From contig NZ_CP099997.1 in NCBI RefSeq assembly GCF_024138145.1, positions 186,001-250,000 of the forward strand: 64,000 nt of DNA, given 5' to 3'. The notes below the pieces were generated by a model. The model was not told the DNA's origin, made no database searches, and worked only from the letters and a program-made list of their open reading frames with translations. Positions 36,953 through 45,370 of the stretch are shown here, one piece after another (position 1 is the stretch's first letter; the number at the start of each line of letters is the position of its first letter). The DNA comes from Natronosalvus halobius (GTDB lineage: Archaea; Halobacteriota; Halobacteria; Halobacteriales; Natrialbaceae). The position numbers were made by a program, and so were the translations under genes.

Positions 36953-37489
36953 TTAGACACTCAACCCGAACTCCCGCAGGTCGGATCGACCCTGTTCGGT
37001 CACCATCTCGATGGTCCAGCCGGGACTCCAGACGAGGCGGAGGTCGACCGATTCGACGCCGTCGACGTCCGCGACGGTCTCTCGAATCTCGTCCTGGAGC
37101 ATGTCCCGCGCGGGACAGCCCGAGTACGTCAGCGTCATGTCGACGGTGGCGTGGCCGTCCTCGAGCGCGAGCCCGTAGATCAGGCCGAGGTCGACGATGC
37201 TGACTGGCATCTCGGGATCCTCGACCCCGTAGAGGGCGTCCCAGACGGCGGCTTCGACGCCCGTCGCGTCCTCGCCGGTGGCTGGGAGGTCCTCGACGGC
37301 CTCGCCGGATCGGTAGTCGGTGTACGAACACGGGGTCGCCTCGCTCTCGCTCTCGGCGTCCGGGTCCGGGTCGAACTGCGCTCCCGGCTCGAGGTCGTCG
37401 TTCGTTTCGTCGACACTCTCGGTCGGTGGGTTGGCCTCGAGCGCGGCATCGGTGTCGGCGTCGACGTCAGATGGTGTATTACGGTTCAT
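36953..37489 (-). CDS. paaD: PaaD, MIP18 (DUF59) domain only
   Basis: A 178-residue protein with an acidic low-complexity N-terminus (residues 1-75) and a MIP18/DUF59 domain (VWDALYGVEDPEMPVSIVDLG; MTLTYSGCPARDMLQDEIR with the reactive Cys; VDLRLVWSPGWTIEMV). PaaD is needed for activity of the phenylacetyl-CoA epoxidase, probably through Fe-S or diiron assembly. Bacterial PaaD carries a C-terminal zinc ribbon; here that ribbon is the next gene, one base away. It follows paaC by 44 bp. Confidence 0.93.
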   Translation of the reverse strand: MNRNTPSDVDADTDAALEANPPTESVDETNDDLEPGAQFDPDPDAESESEATPCSYTDYRSGEAVEDLPATGEDATGVEAAVWDALYGVEDPEMPVSIVDLGLIYGLALEDGHATVDMTLTYSGCPARDMLQDEIRETVADVDGVESVDLRLVWSPGWTIEMVTEQGRSDLREFGLSV

Positions 37490-37533
37490 TGTGATTGGTA
37501 GCAGCGGGTACGGGGTACGAGTGCCCGGAGGCG

Positions 37534-38388
37534 TTACTCCGGTTTCTCCATGATCCTTGTCGCCCCCGAGCGACCCAGTTCGCGGTAGGTGCTGGTGAAC
37601 TCCTCGCGGAGGTCCGCCCAGGTGTCGGTGTGGTCGCCGTCACGCCCGCGCGGGACGTCCGGATCGAGGTCCAGGACGTCGTCCTCACCGATCGGCACAT
37701 CGAGTCCCAGTCCCTCGAGGAACGGCACGACCTCGTTCGCCCAGTCGGTGGCCAACTCCTCGAGCGTGGCGTCCCGGAAGCCGGCTTCCTCGATCGCCGT
37801 CTCGGTCTCGTCGTCGACGGGGGCGAACAGGGTCAGCGCGTACGGGAACAGCCGGTCGACGGCCTGTTGGAGGCGTTCTCGGCCGCCGTCGTCTTCCTCG
37901 TCGTCAGCCAGCCGCTCCATCCAGTTCTGGGCGTGCTCCAGGTGGTAACGTTCCTCGGCCTGGATCTTGCCGACGCGGTCGGCGAGCTTCGAGTACGCCG
38001 AGTCCTCGAGCGCTTCGAGGCGACGCTTCTCGGCCACGTCGTAGAGGTAGTGGCGGACGATGGCGTTTGCCCAGTCGCCCTCGGGGAACGGCCGTTCGAC
38101 GAGGGTACTGTGGCGCCAGGCGTCGGCCTCGCGCTCGTAGATGAGTTCGTGTTCCTCGTAGCCCAGGTCCTCGAGTACGTCGTACCAGAGGCGGGCGTGA
38201 CCGAGTTCGTCCTGGGCGTTGTTCGACAGTGCGAGGTCGGACTCGAGGGTCGGCGAGCGGACCTGCCACTCGGTGTAGCGCTCGGCGAGGACGAATTCGT
38301 CGTCCGCCAGCCGGAGCAACAGCGCCTCGAGCGCGTCTCGTTCGTCAGTCGAGAGGTCGTCGGCCGTGACGGATTCGGCACTCGCCAT
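37534..38388 (-). CDS. paaC: Phenylacetyl-CoA epoxidase subunit PaaC
   Basis: A 284-residue ferritin-like subunit of the multicomponent ring 1,2-epoxidase. The pair of metal-type motifs ELGHARLWYDV and ERYHLEHA (E..H in each) is present; in bacteria PaaC is the structural partner of catalytic PaaA. Its ATG overlaps the paaB stop (TGATG). The C-terminus DTWADLREEFTSTYRELG resembles the bacterial proteins. Confidence 0.96.
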   Translation of the reverse strand: MASAESVTADDLSTDERDALEALLLRLADDEFVLAERYTEWQVRSPTLESDLALSNNAQDELGHARLWYDVLEDLGYEEHELIYEREADAWRHSTLVERPFPEGDWANAIVRHYLYDVAEKRRLEALEDSAYSKLADRVGKIQAEERYHLEHAQNWMERLADDEEDDGGRERLQQAVDRLFPYALTLFAPVDDETETAIEEAGFRDATLEELATDWANEVVPFLEGLGLDVPIGEDDVLDLDPDVPRGRDGDHTDTWADLREEFTSTYRELGRSGATRIMEKPE

Positions 38389-38717
38389 CAGTCGTCACCC
38401 TGCGCTTTCGAGCGCTGTCGTTCGGCCGCTTCCTGTTCCTTGTCCGATTCGATGACCTCGGCGGCGTGGTCGACGTCGGACTTGTAGGTCGGTCCCCAGC
38501 GGTAGCTCTTGTCGGTCGTGCCGCCGAAGGAGGTCTCGTCAGCGTCGATCTCCGCGACCTCTTCCTTCGGGACGACCCAGAGGCTGTTGGTCGCCTTGCG
38601 CCGGCCGTGCTGGATGGCCGCGAACTGCCTGGCCATCTCGCGGTCGGGCGCGTGGACGTTGCCGCAGTGGGTGTGGTATCCACCTTGCTCTTCCTGTCGG
38701 AATACTTCCCAGATCAT
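38388..38717 (-). CDS. paaB: Phenylacetyl-CoA epoxidase subunit PaaB
   Basis: A 109-residue subunit: MIWEVFRQEEQGGYHTHCGNVHAPDREMARQFA is the diagnostic start, with WVVPKEEVAEID and SYRWGPTYKSD following. PaaB bridges PaaAC heterodimers in bacterial complexes. It starts 2 bases after the paaA stop and overlaps paaC by one base. Confidence 0.96.
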   Translation of the reverse strand: MIWEVFRQEEQGGYHTHCGNVHAPDREMARQFAAIQHGRRKATNSLWVVPKEEVAEIDADETSFGGTTDKSYRWGPTYKSDVDHAAEVIESDKEQEAAERQRSKAQGDD

Positions 38718-38719
38718 GG

Positions 38720-39658
38720 TCAGTCAGCCGCCTGTGGTTTCGGGCTGCCGGCCGGTCGGTTCTCCCACTCGAGACTGTCGCGGACCCACTGGACGGCGTC
38801 CTGGGCCTGCTTGCGGCCGTCGATCTGGCCGAGACCGGGCTCGAAGTCGTTCTTCGCGATCTGGAAGAACTCGTCCCAGTCTAAGTCGTCCTCGACGACC
38901 TCGTAGCCGTTGTCGGTCTCGCGGATGCGTGGCTCGTCGGGAATCTCGAGGCCGTAGCGCTCGGCCTTCGGGATGTACTCCCGGAGGAACATCGAGCGCA
39001 GGTCGTCGTTGGACTGCGCTTTGAGTCCCACTGCGGCGGAGAAGTCGTGGTGGGTGCTCTTGTCGTTGGTCGGTCCGAAGAACTGGATGATCCGGGGCCA
39101 CCAGGTCTCGAAGGCCTCCTGGGTCATCTCCTGTTCTTTCTTCGAGCCGGTCATCAGCTCCGCGAGGATGCTCTCGCCGTGTTTGACGTGGAACCCCTCC
39201 TCGAAGCACACCTTGTCCATGGCGTGGGCGTAGGGCTCCCAGCTAGTGCGTCGCAGCGTCGCCTGGCGGCGCATCGCGGCGCCGTCGACGAAGAAGGCGA
39301 TCATCGGCGTCTCGACCCAGCTGTCCATCGGGTAGTGGAAGCAGTTGAGGAATTTCCCCTTCCCGTTAGCGAGGTCGTCGAGCATCTCCTCGCGCGTCTT
39401 CACGCCCAGCGATTCCGCCGCGCGGTAGAGCAACTGCCCGTGGCCAATTTCGTCCTGCACCTTCGCCGAGAAGGCCAGTTTGCGGTCGATGCTCGGTGCC
39501 TGTCGAATGAACGGCCGCTCGAGGTACGCCCCCATGATCTCGCTGTTGGCGTGGAACTCGATCATCCGGGTGGCGGCCTCCCGGTACTCGAGGGGCATGT
39601 CGTCCGCGGGGCTGAACTCCCGCGGCCCGGCCCGTTCTTTGACGGTGTCGATGTCCAT
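38720..39658 (-). CDS. paaA: Phenylacetyl-CoA epoxidase catalytic subunit PaaA
   Basis: A 312-residue diiron monooxygenase subunit that inserts oxygen into the ring of phenylacetyl-CoA. Both iron-ligand motifs are visible: KVQDEIGHGQLLYRAAE and CFEEGFHVKHGESI. The rest (QAPSIDRKLAFSAKVQ; WWPRIIQFFGPTNDKS) matches PaaA throughout. First gene of the paaABCD operon, with its promoter in the 87 bp shared with the divergent HTH_10 gene. The PaaE reductase that would supply electrons is not in the window. Confidence 0.97.
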   Translation of the reverse strand: MDIDTVKERAGPREFSPADDMPLEYREAATRMIEFHANSEIMGAYLERPFIRQAPSIDRKLAFSAKVQDEIGHGQLLYRAAESLGVKTREEMLDDLANGKGKFLNCFHYPMDSWVETPMIAFFVDGAAMRRQATLRRTSWEPYAHAMDKVCFEEGFHVKHGESILAELMTGSKKEQEMTQEAFETWWPRIIQFFGPTNDKSTHHDFSAAVGLKAQSNDDLRSMFLREYIPKAERYGLEIPDEPRIRETDNGYEVVEDDLDWDEFFQIAKNDFEPGLGQIDGRKQAQDAVQWVRDSLEWENRPAGSPKPQAAD

Positions 39659-39714
39659 CGTTCACTATACTACACGTCGTTTCGACCCTTAGCAGTTGAC
39701 CGCCACATGACGGG

Positions 39715-39724
39715 GTTTTAAATA
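39715..39724. promoter_or_regulatory. TATA-like box in the divergent paaA / regulator promoter
   Basis: TTTTAAATAC lies about 25 nt before the regulator ATG at 39746, ideal for a leaderless transcript. Because TTTAAA is palindromic the same box could serve paaA on the other strand, giving a leader of about 30 nt. That would place both genes under one control point. Confidence 0.55.
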
Positions 39725-39745
39725 CTATCGCGCGTACTTTTCCCC

Positions 39746-40384
39746 ATGATCGAGGAGTGTCTCGCCGTCGAATTCCGGGTCCAGGACGACGATTGTCCGC
39801 TCGCCGAGGCGACCAGTGCCGTCGACCTCGAGGTCCACGCTCAGGCGCCACAACTTCGGGCCGACGGCTACGACCTGCTGCAGTTTAGCTCGCCGCGAAA
39901 CGACCACTTCGTCGAGACGCTCGACGCGGACGACCGTATCCGCTACCTCCACGTCACCGAGGTCGACGGGCGGTACCGATTCCGGTGTCTCTCGAAGCAC
40001 CCCTGCGTGGTCCACGACCTGATCAACGGCGGCCTGATCGTCGAGACGCTCCGGTACCGAAACGGCGCCGCTACGGTCTTCGGGGCCGTCGTCGGTCGGG
40101 ACGTGCTCAAGAACGTGATGGAGACGGCGGGCGATACGGTGGGTGTGCGCCTCGAGCGCGTCTACCCCATGGAGTCGGAAGCCCAGGAGGCCCCGAGCCA
40201 GCAGTGGGATCTGACGCCCGCCCAGGAGGAGTGTCTCCGGGTTGCCGTGGAACTGGGGTACTTCGAGATCCCGCGGGCGACGAGTTCGGAGGCGGTGGCG
40301 GCGGAACTGGGCATCAGCAAGTCGGCGTTCCTGGAGCGGCGGCGACGGGCGGAAGAGGCGCTGTTTCGACAGATTTTCGCGTGA
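39746..40384 (+). CDS. HTH_10 (Bat-like) regulator, probable control of paa genes
   Basis: A 212-residue regulator with an N-terminal Bat sensory fold and a C-terminal HTH_10 (WDLTPAQEECLRVAVELGYFEIPRATSSEAVAAELGISKSAFLERRRRAEEAL; recognition helix near residue 190). It is divergent from paaABCD with only 87 bp between. Haloarchaea lack PaaX/PaaR-type bacterial regulators in this cluster, so this protein is the natural candidate for phenylacetate-responsive control (inference from position). Confidence 0.9.
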   Translation: MIEECLAVEFRVQDDDCPLAEATSAVDLEVHAQAPQLRADGYDLLQFSSPRNDHFVETLDADDRIRYLHVTEVDGRYRFRCLSKHPCVVHDLINGGLIVETLRYRNGAATVFGAVVGRDVLKNVMETAGDTVGVRLERVYPMESEAQEAPSQQWDLTPAQEECLRVAVELGYFEIPRATSSEAVAAELGISKSAFLERRRRAEEALFRQIFA

Positions 40385-40611
40385 GCCGTCACTGATTGGC
40401 CCTCGTGTGACGTTTCGGCGCGGGACTCGAGACACTCGAGGACTTTCGGCGTGGTCGTCGGTCATTTCGCGGTGAGCCGCTGCGGCCGCCGTGGGCTCGA
40501 GCAGTGATTTCGTCAGCGGGCCGATCCCTCGACCAGGGCCCCCATCCTTCGCTCAGCGAATCGTTGCCCCCACCAGTAGTTTCTTGCCACCCGGCCACCC
40601 TGGCTGTGTGT

Positions 40612-41007
40612 ATGGCAGACATCGACGCCCTGCGCGAGCACATCGAGAACGATCCCTACTGTGCGACCCTCGGCATCGACCTCGTCGACTTCGAACCCGG
40701 CCTCGCCCGGACCGAACTCGAGGTCACCGAGGACCTGACGAACTTCCACGGAACGCCCCACGGCGGGGCGGTCTACTCGCTGGCCGATGCGGCGTTCGCC
40801 GCGGCGTCGAATTCCCACGGCGAGACGGCTGTGGCCCTCGAGACGAACATCTCCTACCTCGAGGCGGTGGACGTGGGCGATGTCCTGACTGCGACTGCGG
40901 AGGAGAGTCACGTCGCCGGCAGTACCGCGGAGTACGAGGTCGTGGTCACCGACGAGGACGACGACCGGATCGCCACCTTCCGCGGTCGTGTGTACATTCT
41001 CGGTTGA
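40612..41007 (+). CDS. paaI: Hotdog-fold thioesterase, PaaI-like
   Basis: A 131-residue hotdog thioesterase. The segment NFHGTPHGGAVYSLADAAFAAASNS carries the catalytic Asp of the PaaI group, and SYLEAVDVGDVLTATAE follows as usual. PaaI hydrolyses dead-end ring-epoxide or ring-hydroxylated CoA esters and so protects the CoA pool when the epoxidase stalls. Start at 40612 (MADIDALREH); a longer in-frame start at 40504 lacks homology. Confidence 0.93.
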   Translation: MADIDALREHIENDPYCATLGIDLVDFEPGLARTELEVTEDLTNFHGTPHGGAVYSLADAAFAAASNSHGETAVALETNISYLEAVDVGDVLTATAEESHVAGSTAEYEVVVTDEDDDRIATFRGRVYILG

Positions 41008-41124
41008 TCATACGAACACAGTTCTGACTCAGAACAGCGTTTCCAGTTCGTCGCGACTCCCTCTCGACTAGCTCCACGGGCCGTGGCTGGTCGCTCGACC
41101 CCTCGGTCACTTCCTGATCAAGAC

Positions 41125-41158
41125 TATAGATTCTATACCGATTACTATAGAATCTATA
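41125..41158. terminator. AT-rich 13 bp inverted repeat between convergent genes
   Basis: TATAGATTCTATA (41125-41137) and its exact complement TATAGAATCTATA (41146-41158) flank 8 bp. It lies between the 3' ends of paaI and the second paaK. A shared transcription end or protein-binding site are both possible; it is strikingly A+T rich for this genome. Confidence 0.5.
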
Positions 41159-41237
41159 TCACATCGTACGAATCGACGCTCTAGAACGCCTCGAGAGCCG
41201 AATTGCAAAACCGCGCTTCGTTCACCGAGAACTGGCC

Positions 41238-42524
41238 TTAGCGGTGGTCGTAAACCCGCTTGACCTTCCCAACTTCCGTCCGCTCGATCCCGCCCGGTTC
41301 CTCGATCGTGAGTGTATCGGGGGTGAACGAGAGCACGTTCTGAAGGCGGGTGAGCACCCGATCGCGGAGTTCCTCGCGGTCGCCCTCGAAGTCGTGCTCG
41401 CACTCGATGGTGATCTCGAGGGTGTCCAGGTTGTTCTCTCTGTCCAGGTCGATCCGATAGTGGGGCGCCACCTCGTCGAACTCGAGGACGACGTCCTCGA
41501 CCTCACTCGGGTAGAAGTTGACCCCACGAACGATCACGAGGTCGTCGGAGCGACCGGTGACGTTGTCCATGCGGATCGTGGTACGTCCGCACTCACACTC
41601 CCCGCTGGAGAGCGTCGTGAGGTCGCCAGTTCGGTACCGGAGCACCGGCAGGGCCTCCTTCGAGAGCGTCGTGAGCACGAGTTCGCCCTCCTCACCCTCT
41701 GGCAGAGGCTCGCCGGTGTCCGGATCGACGATTTCGGGGTAGAACCGGTCCTCGTGGATGTGCAGCCCCTCCTGGGCCTCCACGCACTCGATGGAGACGC
41801 CGGGGCCGACGATCTCGGAGAGGCCGTAGATGTCGATTCCCTTGACGCCGAGGCGCTCCTCGATGGCCTCGCGCATCGGGTCCGTGCAGGGTTCGGCACC
41901 GAAGATAACCACCCGCAACGGGAGGTCCTCGATGTCGACGCCCATGTCCGCTGCGGTCTCGGCGAGGTACAGCGCGTAGGAGGGCGTGCAGGCGATGGCG
42001 TCGCTCCCGAGATCCTCGAGCATCTCGACCTGGCGCTGGGTGTTGCCGCCGCCGATCGGGATCACGGTCGCGCCCAGTTCCTCGACGCCGTAGTGGAGTC
42101 CGAGGCCGCCGGTGAAGAGCCCGTAGCCGTAGGCGTTCTGGACCGTATCGCCCGCGTCGAGGCCAGCGGCATCGAGGCATCGGGCGACGGCGTCGCCCCA
42201 GACGTCCACGTCGTTCTGCGTGTAGGAGACGATCTTCGGCTTCCCCGTCGTTCCCGAGGAGGCGTGGATCCGGACGATGTCCTCGTTGTCGACGGCGAAC
42301 AGGCCGTCGGGGTACTCGTCGCGGAAGTCCTCTTTCGTCGTGAAGGGGAGCTTCGTGATGTCGTCAACCGTCTCGATGTCGTCGGGGGTGAGCCCGGCGT
42401 CCTCGAGTGCGTTTCGATAGTGGTCGACGTTTTCGTAGGCGTTTCGCACCGTTTCCTGTAAGCGTTCGTTCTGGCACTCCCGGAGTTCACTCCGTGGAGC
42501 GGCCTCTATTGCCTGGTAGGCCAT
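41238..42524 (-). CDS. paaK: Phenylacetate-CoA ligase (copy 2)
   Basis: A 428-residue paralog of the ligase at 35.3 kb with identical signature segments (ASSGTTGKPKIVSYT, YGLFTGGLGLHYGVEE, YGLSEIVGPGVSIE, and the same EVGKVKRVYDHR end). Start 42524 (MAYQAIEAAPRS). It is divergent from the thiolase/DUF35 gene pair. Bacteria with two PaaK often use them for phenylacetate and a substituted arylacetate or at different expression stages; which applies here is unknown. Confidence 0.95.
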   Translation of the reverse strand: MAYQAIEAAPRSELRECQNERLQETVRNAYENVDHYRNALEDAGLTPDDIETVDDITKLPFTTKEDFRDEYPDGLFAVDNEDIVRIHASSGTTGKPKIVSYTQNDVDVWGDAVARCLDAAGLDAGDTVQNAYGYGLFTGGLGLHYGVEELGATVIPIGGGNTQRQVEMLEDLGSDAIACTPSYALYLAETAADMGVDIEDLPLRVVIFGAEPCTDPMREAIEERLGVKGIDIYGLSEIVGPGVSIECVEAQEGLHIHEDRFYPEIVDPDTGEPLPEGEEGELVLTTLSKEALPVLRYRTGDLTTLSSGECECGRTTIRMDNVTGRSDDLVIVRGVNFYPSEVEDVVLEFDEVAPHYRIDLDRENNLDTLEITIECEHDFEGDREELRDRVLTRLQNVLSFTPDTLTIEEPGGIERTEVGKVKRVYDHR

Positions 42525-42692
42525 CTCATCTCCCTCTCTGGAGTGGGGCACCAAAAATTATGTGGTAGGCACAAACCACCCACAGCGCCGGAGAATGCAA
42601 CCCTCGCCGATGATACACAGCAGGGCGACTCGCCTCGGGCGACGACTGCCCGGGTCCGAAGCTATAAATCCGCCACCTGACAATGACCGGGT

Positions 42693-43865
42693 ATGCGGGA
42701 CGTCTACGTCATCGGCGCTGGACAGACCGCCTTCGGTTCGTTCCCGGAGCGAGGCTACCGGGAACTGTTCGCGGAGGCGTACGCGGCCGCGAGAGACCGG
42801 GTCGACCACGACCTGGACACAGACGACATCGACGAGGCGGTCGTCGCCACTCTCGGCGTCGGCGGCCGCCAGATCGGCCTCTCTGGGCCGGCCGTCACGG
42901 AACACGTCGGATTGCACAACGTGCCCTGCTCGCGGATCGAGAACGCCTGCGGCGCCGGCGGCTTCGCCGTCCGCCAGGGCGTCCAGGCGATCAAGAGCGG
43001 CATGGCCGACGTCGTCCTCGCGGGCGGTTTCGAGGTCATGACCGACATGTCCGGCGACACCACGAAGTACTGGCTCGGCGTCTCCGGTGAAACCGAGTGG
43101 GAACGCCTCACCGGGACCACCTTCTCTGGCGTGTACGCCCAGATGGCCAGCGCCTACCTGGACGCCCACGACGCGACCCCCGAGGACCTCTCGCGAGTTG
43201 CCGTCAAGAACCACGCCAACGGGGCCAAGAACCCGAAGGCTCACCTCGGCTTCGAGTGCTCGCTCGAGGACGCCGTCGCGGCGCCAACGGTCGCCGACCC
43301 CCTCAACCTCTACCACTGCTGTCCGACCTCCGACGGGGCTGCCGCCGTGCTCCTCGCCAGTGAGGACGTCGTGGCCGAGTACACCGACGAGCGCGTTCGC
43401 GTCGCGGGCGTCGGCGCGGCCAGCGAGCGGGTCGGCCTCGCCGAACGCGACAACTACACGAGTATCTCGGCCTCCCAGGAAGCCGGCAGACGGGCCTACG
43501 AGCGCGCGGAAATCGGTCCCGAGGACCTCGACTTCGCGGAGGTCCACGATTGCTTCGCCATCGCGGAACTCATCGCTTACGAGGACCTGGGGTTCTGTGA
43601 ACCCGGCGAGGCTCCACAACTGCTCCGCGAGGGCGTCACCGACCCGGACGGCGACCTCCCGGTCAACACCTCCGGTGGCCTCAAGTCGAAAGGCCACCCC
43701 ATCGGCGCGACCGGCACCGGACAGGTCGTCGAGGTCTTCGATCAACTGACCGGGAACGCGGGCGACCGCCAGCTCGAGGACCCGCGCTACGGCCTCACGC
43801 ACAACGTGGGTGGGAGCGGCGGCGCGACGGCGGTCCATATCTTCGAGCAGGAGGTGGCGCGATGA
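42693..43865 (+). CDS. SCP-x-type thiolase, partner of the DUF35 fusion
   Basis: A 390-residue thiolase of the lipid-transfer (SCP-x) branch. The nucleophile is in IENACGAGGFAV (Cys near residue 86), then VHDCFAIAELIAYE, NTSGGLKSKGHPIGATGTG and THNVGGSGG. Such thiolases lack the second Cys-containing loop of PaaJ-type enzymes and in archaea associate with HMGCS and DUF35 proteins. Here the next gene (4 bp overlap) encodes both in one chain, so the two proteins very likely form a complex. Reaction unproven: thiolysis or Claisen condensation. Confidence 0.93.
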   Translation: MRDVYVIGAGQTAFGSFPERGYRELFAEAYAAARDRVDHDLDTDDIDEAVVATLGVGGRQIGLSGPAVTEHVGLHNVPCSRIENACGAGGFAVRQGVQAIKSGMADVVLAGGFEVMTDMSGDTTKYWLGVSGETEWERLTGTTFSGVYAQMASAYLDAHDATPEDLSRVAVKNHANGAKNPKAHLGFECSLEDAVAAPTVADPLNLYHCCPTSDGAAAVLLASEDVVAEYTDERVRVAGVGAASERVGLAERDNYTSISASQEAGRRAYERAEIGPEDLDFAEVHDCFAIAELIAYEDLGFCEPGEAPQLLREGVTDPDGDLPVNTSGGLKSKGHPIGATGTGQVVEVFDQLTGNAGDRQLEDPRYGLTHNVGGSGGATAVHIFEQEVAR

Positions 43866-45370
43866 CGGCGCCTCGAGCGAGCGACGAGGCGCCCGGCCCG
43901 AACGAGGCGACCAAGCTTGGCATCGCGGGCGTCGGCGCCTACGCCCCCGACTACCGACTCACCGCGGAGGCCGTCACGGAGGCCTGGGGGCAGTTCCAGG
44001 GCGCCGGAATCTCCGAGACGGCCGTCCCCGCTGGCGACGAAGATACGCTGACGATGGCCTACGAGGCCGCCCAACGGGCGCTTGAGGCCGCAGACGTCGA
44101 GCCCGGAACCATCACCCACCTCCTGCTCGGCACGACGACGCCACCCTACGAAGAGGAGGCACTGGGGCCGCGACTGGCCAGCTTCCTCGGACTCGCCTCG
44201 TCGCTCGAGACGCGCCAGTTCACCGGAAGCACCCGCGTCGGCGCCGACGCGCTCCGGACTGGCCTCGAGACACCGACCGACGGCGCCGTCCTGATCGTCG
44301 CCAGCGACGCCCCTCGCGGCGCCCCCTCGGACGAACACGAGCACGCGGGTGGGGCGGGCGCCGTGGCGCTCGTATTGACGCCCGACGGCTCCGGGAGAGT
44401 CACGGACGCCGGAGAGTACGTCGACGCCGTCCCCGGAATCAGGTATCGAGAGGCGGGGTCGACGGAAACGACCGGCCTCGACATCACGCAGTACGACCGG
44501 GACGCCTACACCGACGCCGTCGCGTCGGCCGTCGAGGGGTTCGAGCCCTCGCTCGAGGACGTCGACGCCGTCTGCCTCCAGTCGCCGAACGGCAAACTGC
44601 CCTACCGGGCCGCGGGAGCACTGGGCGTCGACGGCGAACGGATCCAGGCGGGGACGACCGTCCACGACCTCGGGGACACGGGCGCCGCGAGCACCCTCCT
44701 CGGGCTCGCGAAGGCGCTCGAAGCTGGCCACCGCTCGCTCGGCCTGGTCGCGTACGGGTCGGGCGGCGGGGCGATTGCGATGCGCATCGAGGCGGGCGGG
44801 AGCGACGCGGACGGGGGCGACGAGAGCGACAGCGTCCCCGTCGAAACCGCGCTCGAGGGCGACCAAACGCTCTCCTACGGCGAGTACCTCCGCATCCGCG
44901 GCGACGTGACGCCCGGCGAACCCGACGGCGGCGGTGCCTACGTCAGCGTCCCCAGCTGGAAGCGGACGATGGCCCAGCGCCACCGCCTCGTCGCGGGCCG
45001 GTGCCGGGAGTGCGGTCGGCTCGCGTTTCCGCCTTCGGGCGCCTGTAGGGGATGCGGAACGCTCGACGAGTACGACGACGTCGAACTGCCAGGAACTGGT
45101 ACTGTCGAAGCCGCGACCGTGATCGGTCAGGGCGGCGCCCCACCGGAGTTCGTCGAACAGCAGGCTCGCGAGGGCGCCTTCGTCAGCGCCGTCGTGGCCC
45201 TCGATGGACCCGAACCCGACGACGACCCCGTCTCGACCCCCACGCAGGTGCTGACACCCGACCCGGAGGCCGTGTCGGTCGGCGACCGCGTCGACGCGAC
45301 GATCCGGAGAATCTACGTCCAGGAGGGCGTGACCCGGTACGGGTTCAAGATGCAGATGCTCGAGTCCTGA
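43862..45370 (+). CDS. HMG-CoA-synthase-like protein fused to DUF35, catalytic residues lost
   Basis: A 502-residue fusion. Residues about 18-325 follow archaeal HMG-CoA synthase (LGIAGVGAYAPDYRLTAEAV; PAGDEDTLTMAYEAAQRAL; LQSPNGKLPYRAAGALGV). The nucleophile segment, FACKAGTAG in functional archaeal enzymes, reads FTGSTRVGA, so the Cys is gone, and the HQPNGK His is replaced (QSPNGK). Residues about 375-500 are DUF35: a zinc ribbon (CRECGRLAFPPSGACRGCG) and an OB fold. In methanogens, separate HMGCS, DUF35 and thiolase form a channelling complex; here the synthase part appears to be only a scaffold. It overlaps the thiolase gene by 4 bp (ATGA). Confidence 0.88.
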   Translation: MTAPRASDEAPGPNEATKLGIAGVGAYAPDYRLTAEAVTEAWGQFQGAGISETAVPAGDEDTLTMAYEAAQRALEAADVEPGTITHLLLGTTTPPYEEEALGPRLASFLGLASSLETRQFTGSTRVGADALRTGLETPTDGAVLIVASDAPRGAPSDEHEHAGGAGAVALVLTPDGSGRVTDAGEYVDAVPGIRYREAGSTETTGLDITQYDRDAYTDAVASAVEGFEPSLEDVDAVCLQSPNGKLPYRAAGALGVDGERIQAGTTVHDLGDTGAASTLLGLAKALEAGHRSLGLVAYGSGGGAIAMRIEAGGSDADGGDESDSVPVETALEGDQTLSYGEYLRIRGDVTPGEPDGGGAYVSVPSWKRTMAQRHRLVAGRCRECGRLAFPPSGACRGCGTLDEYDDVELPGTGTVEAATVIGQGGAPPEFVEQQAREGAFVSAVVALDGPEPDDDPVSTPTQVLTPDPEAVSVGDRVDATIRRIYVQEGVTRYGFKMQMLES

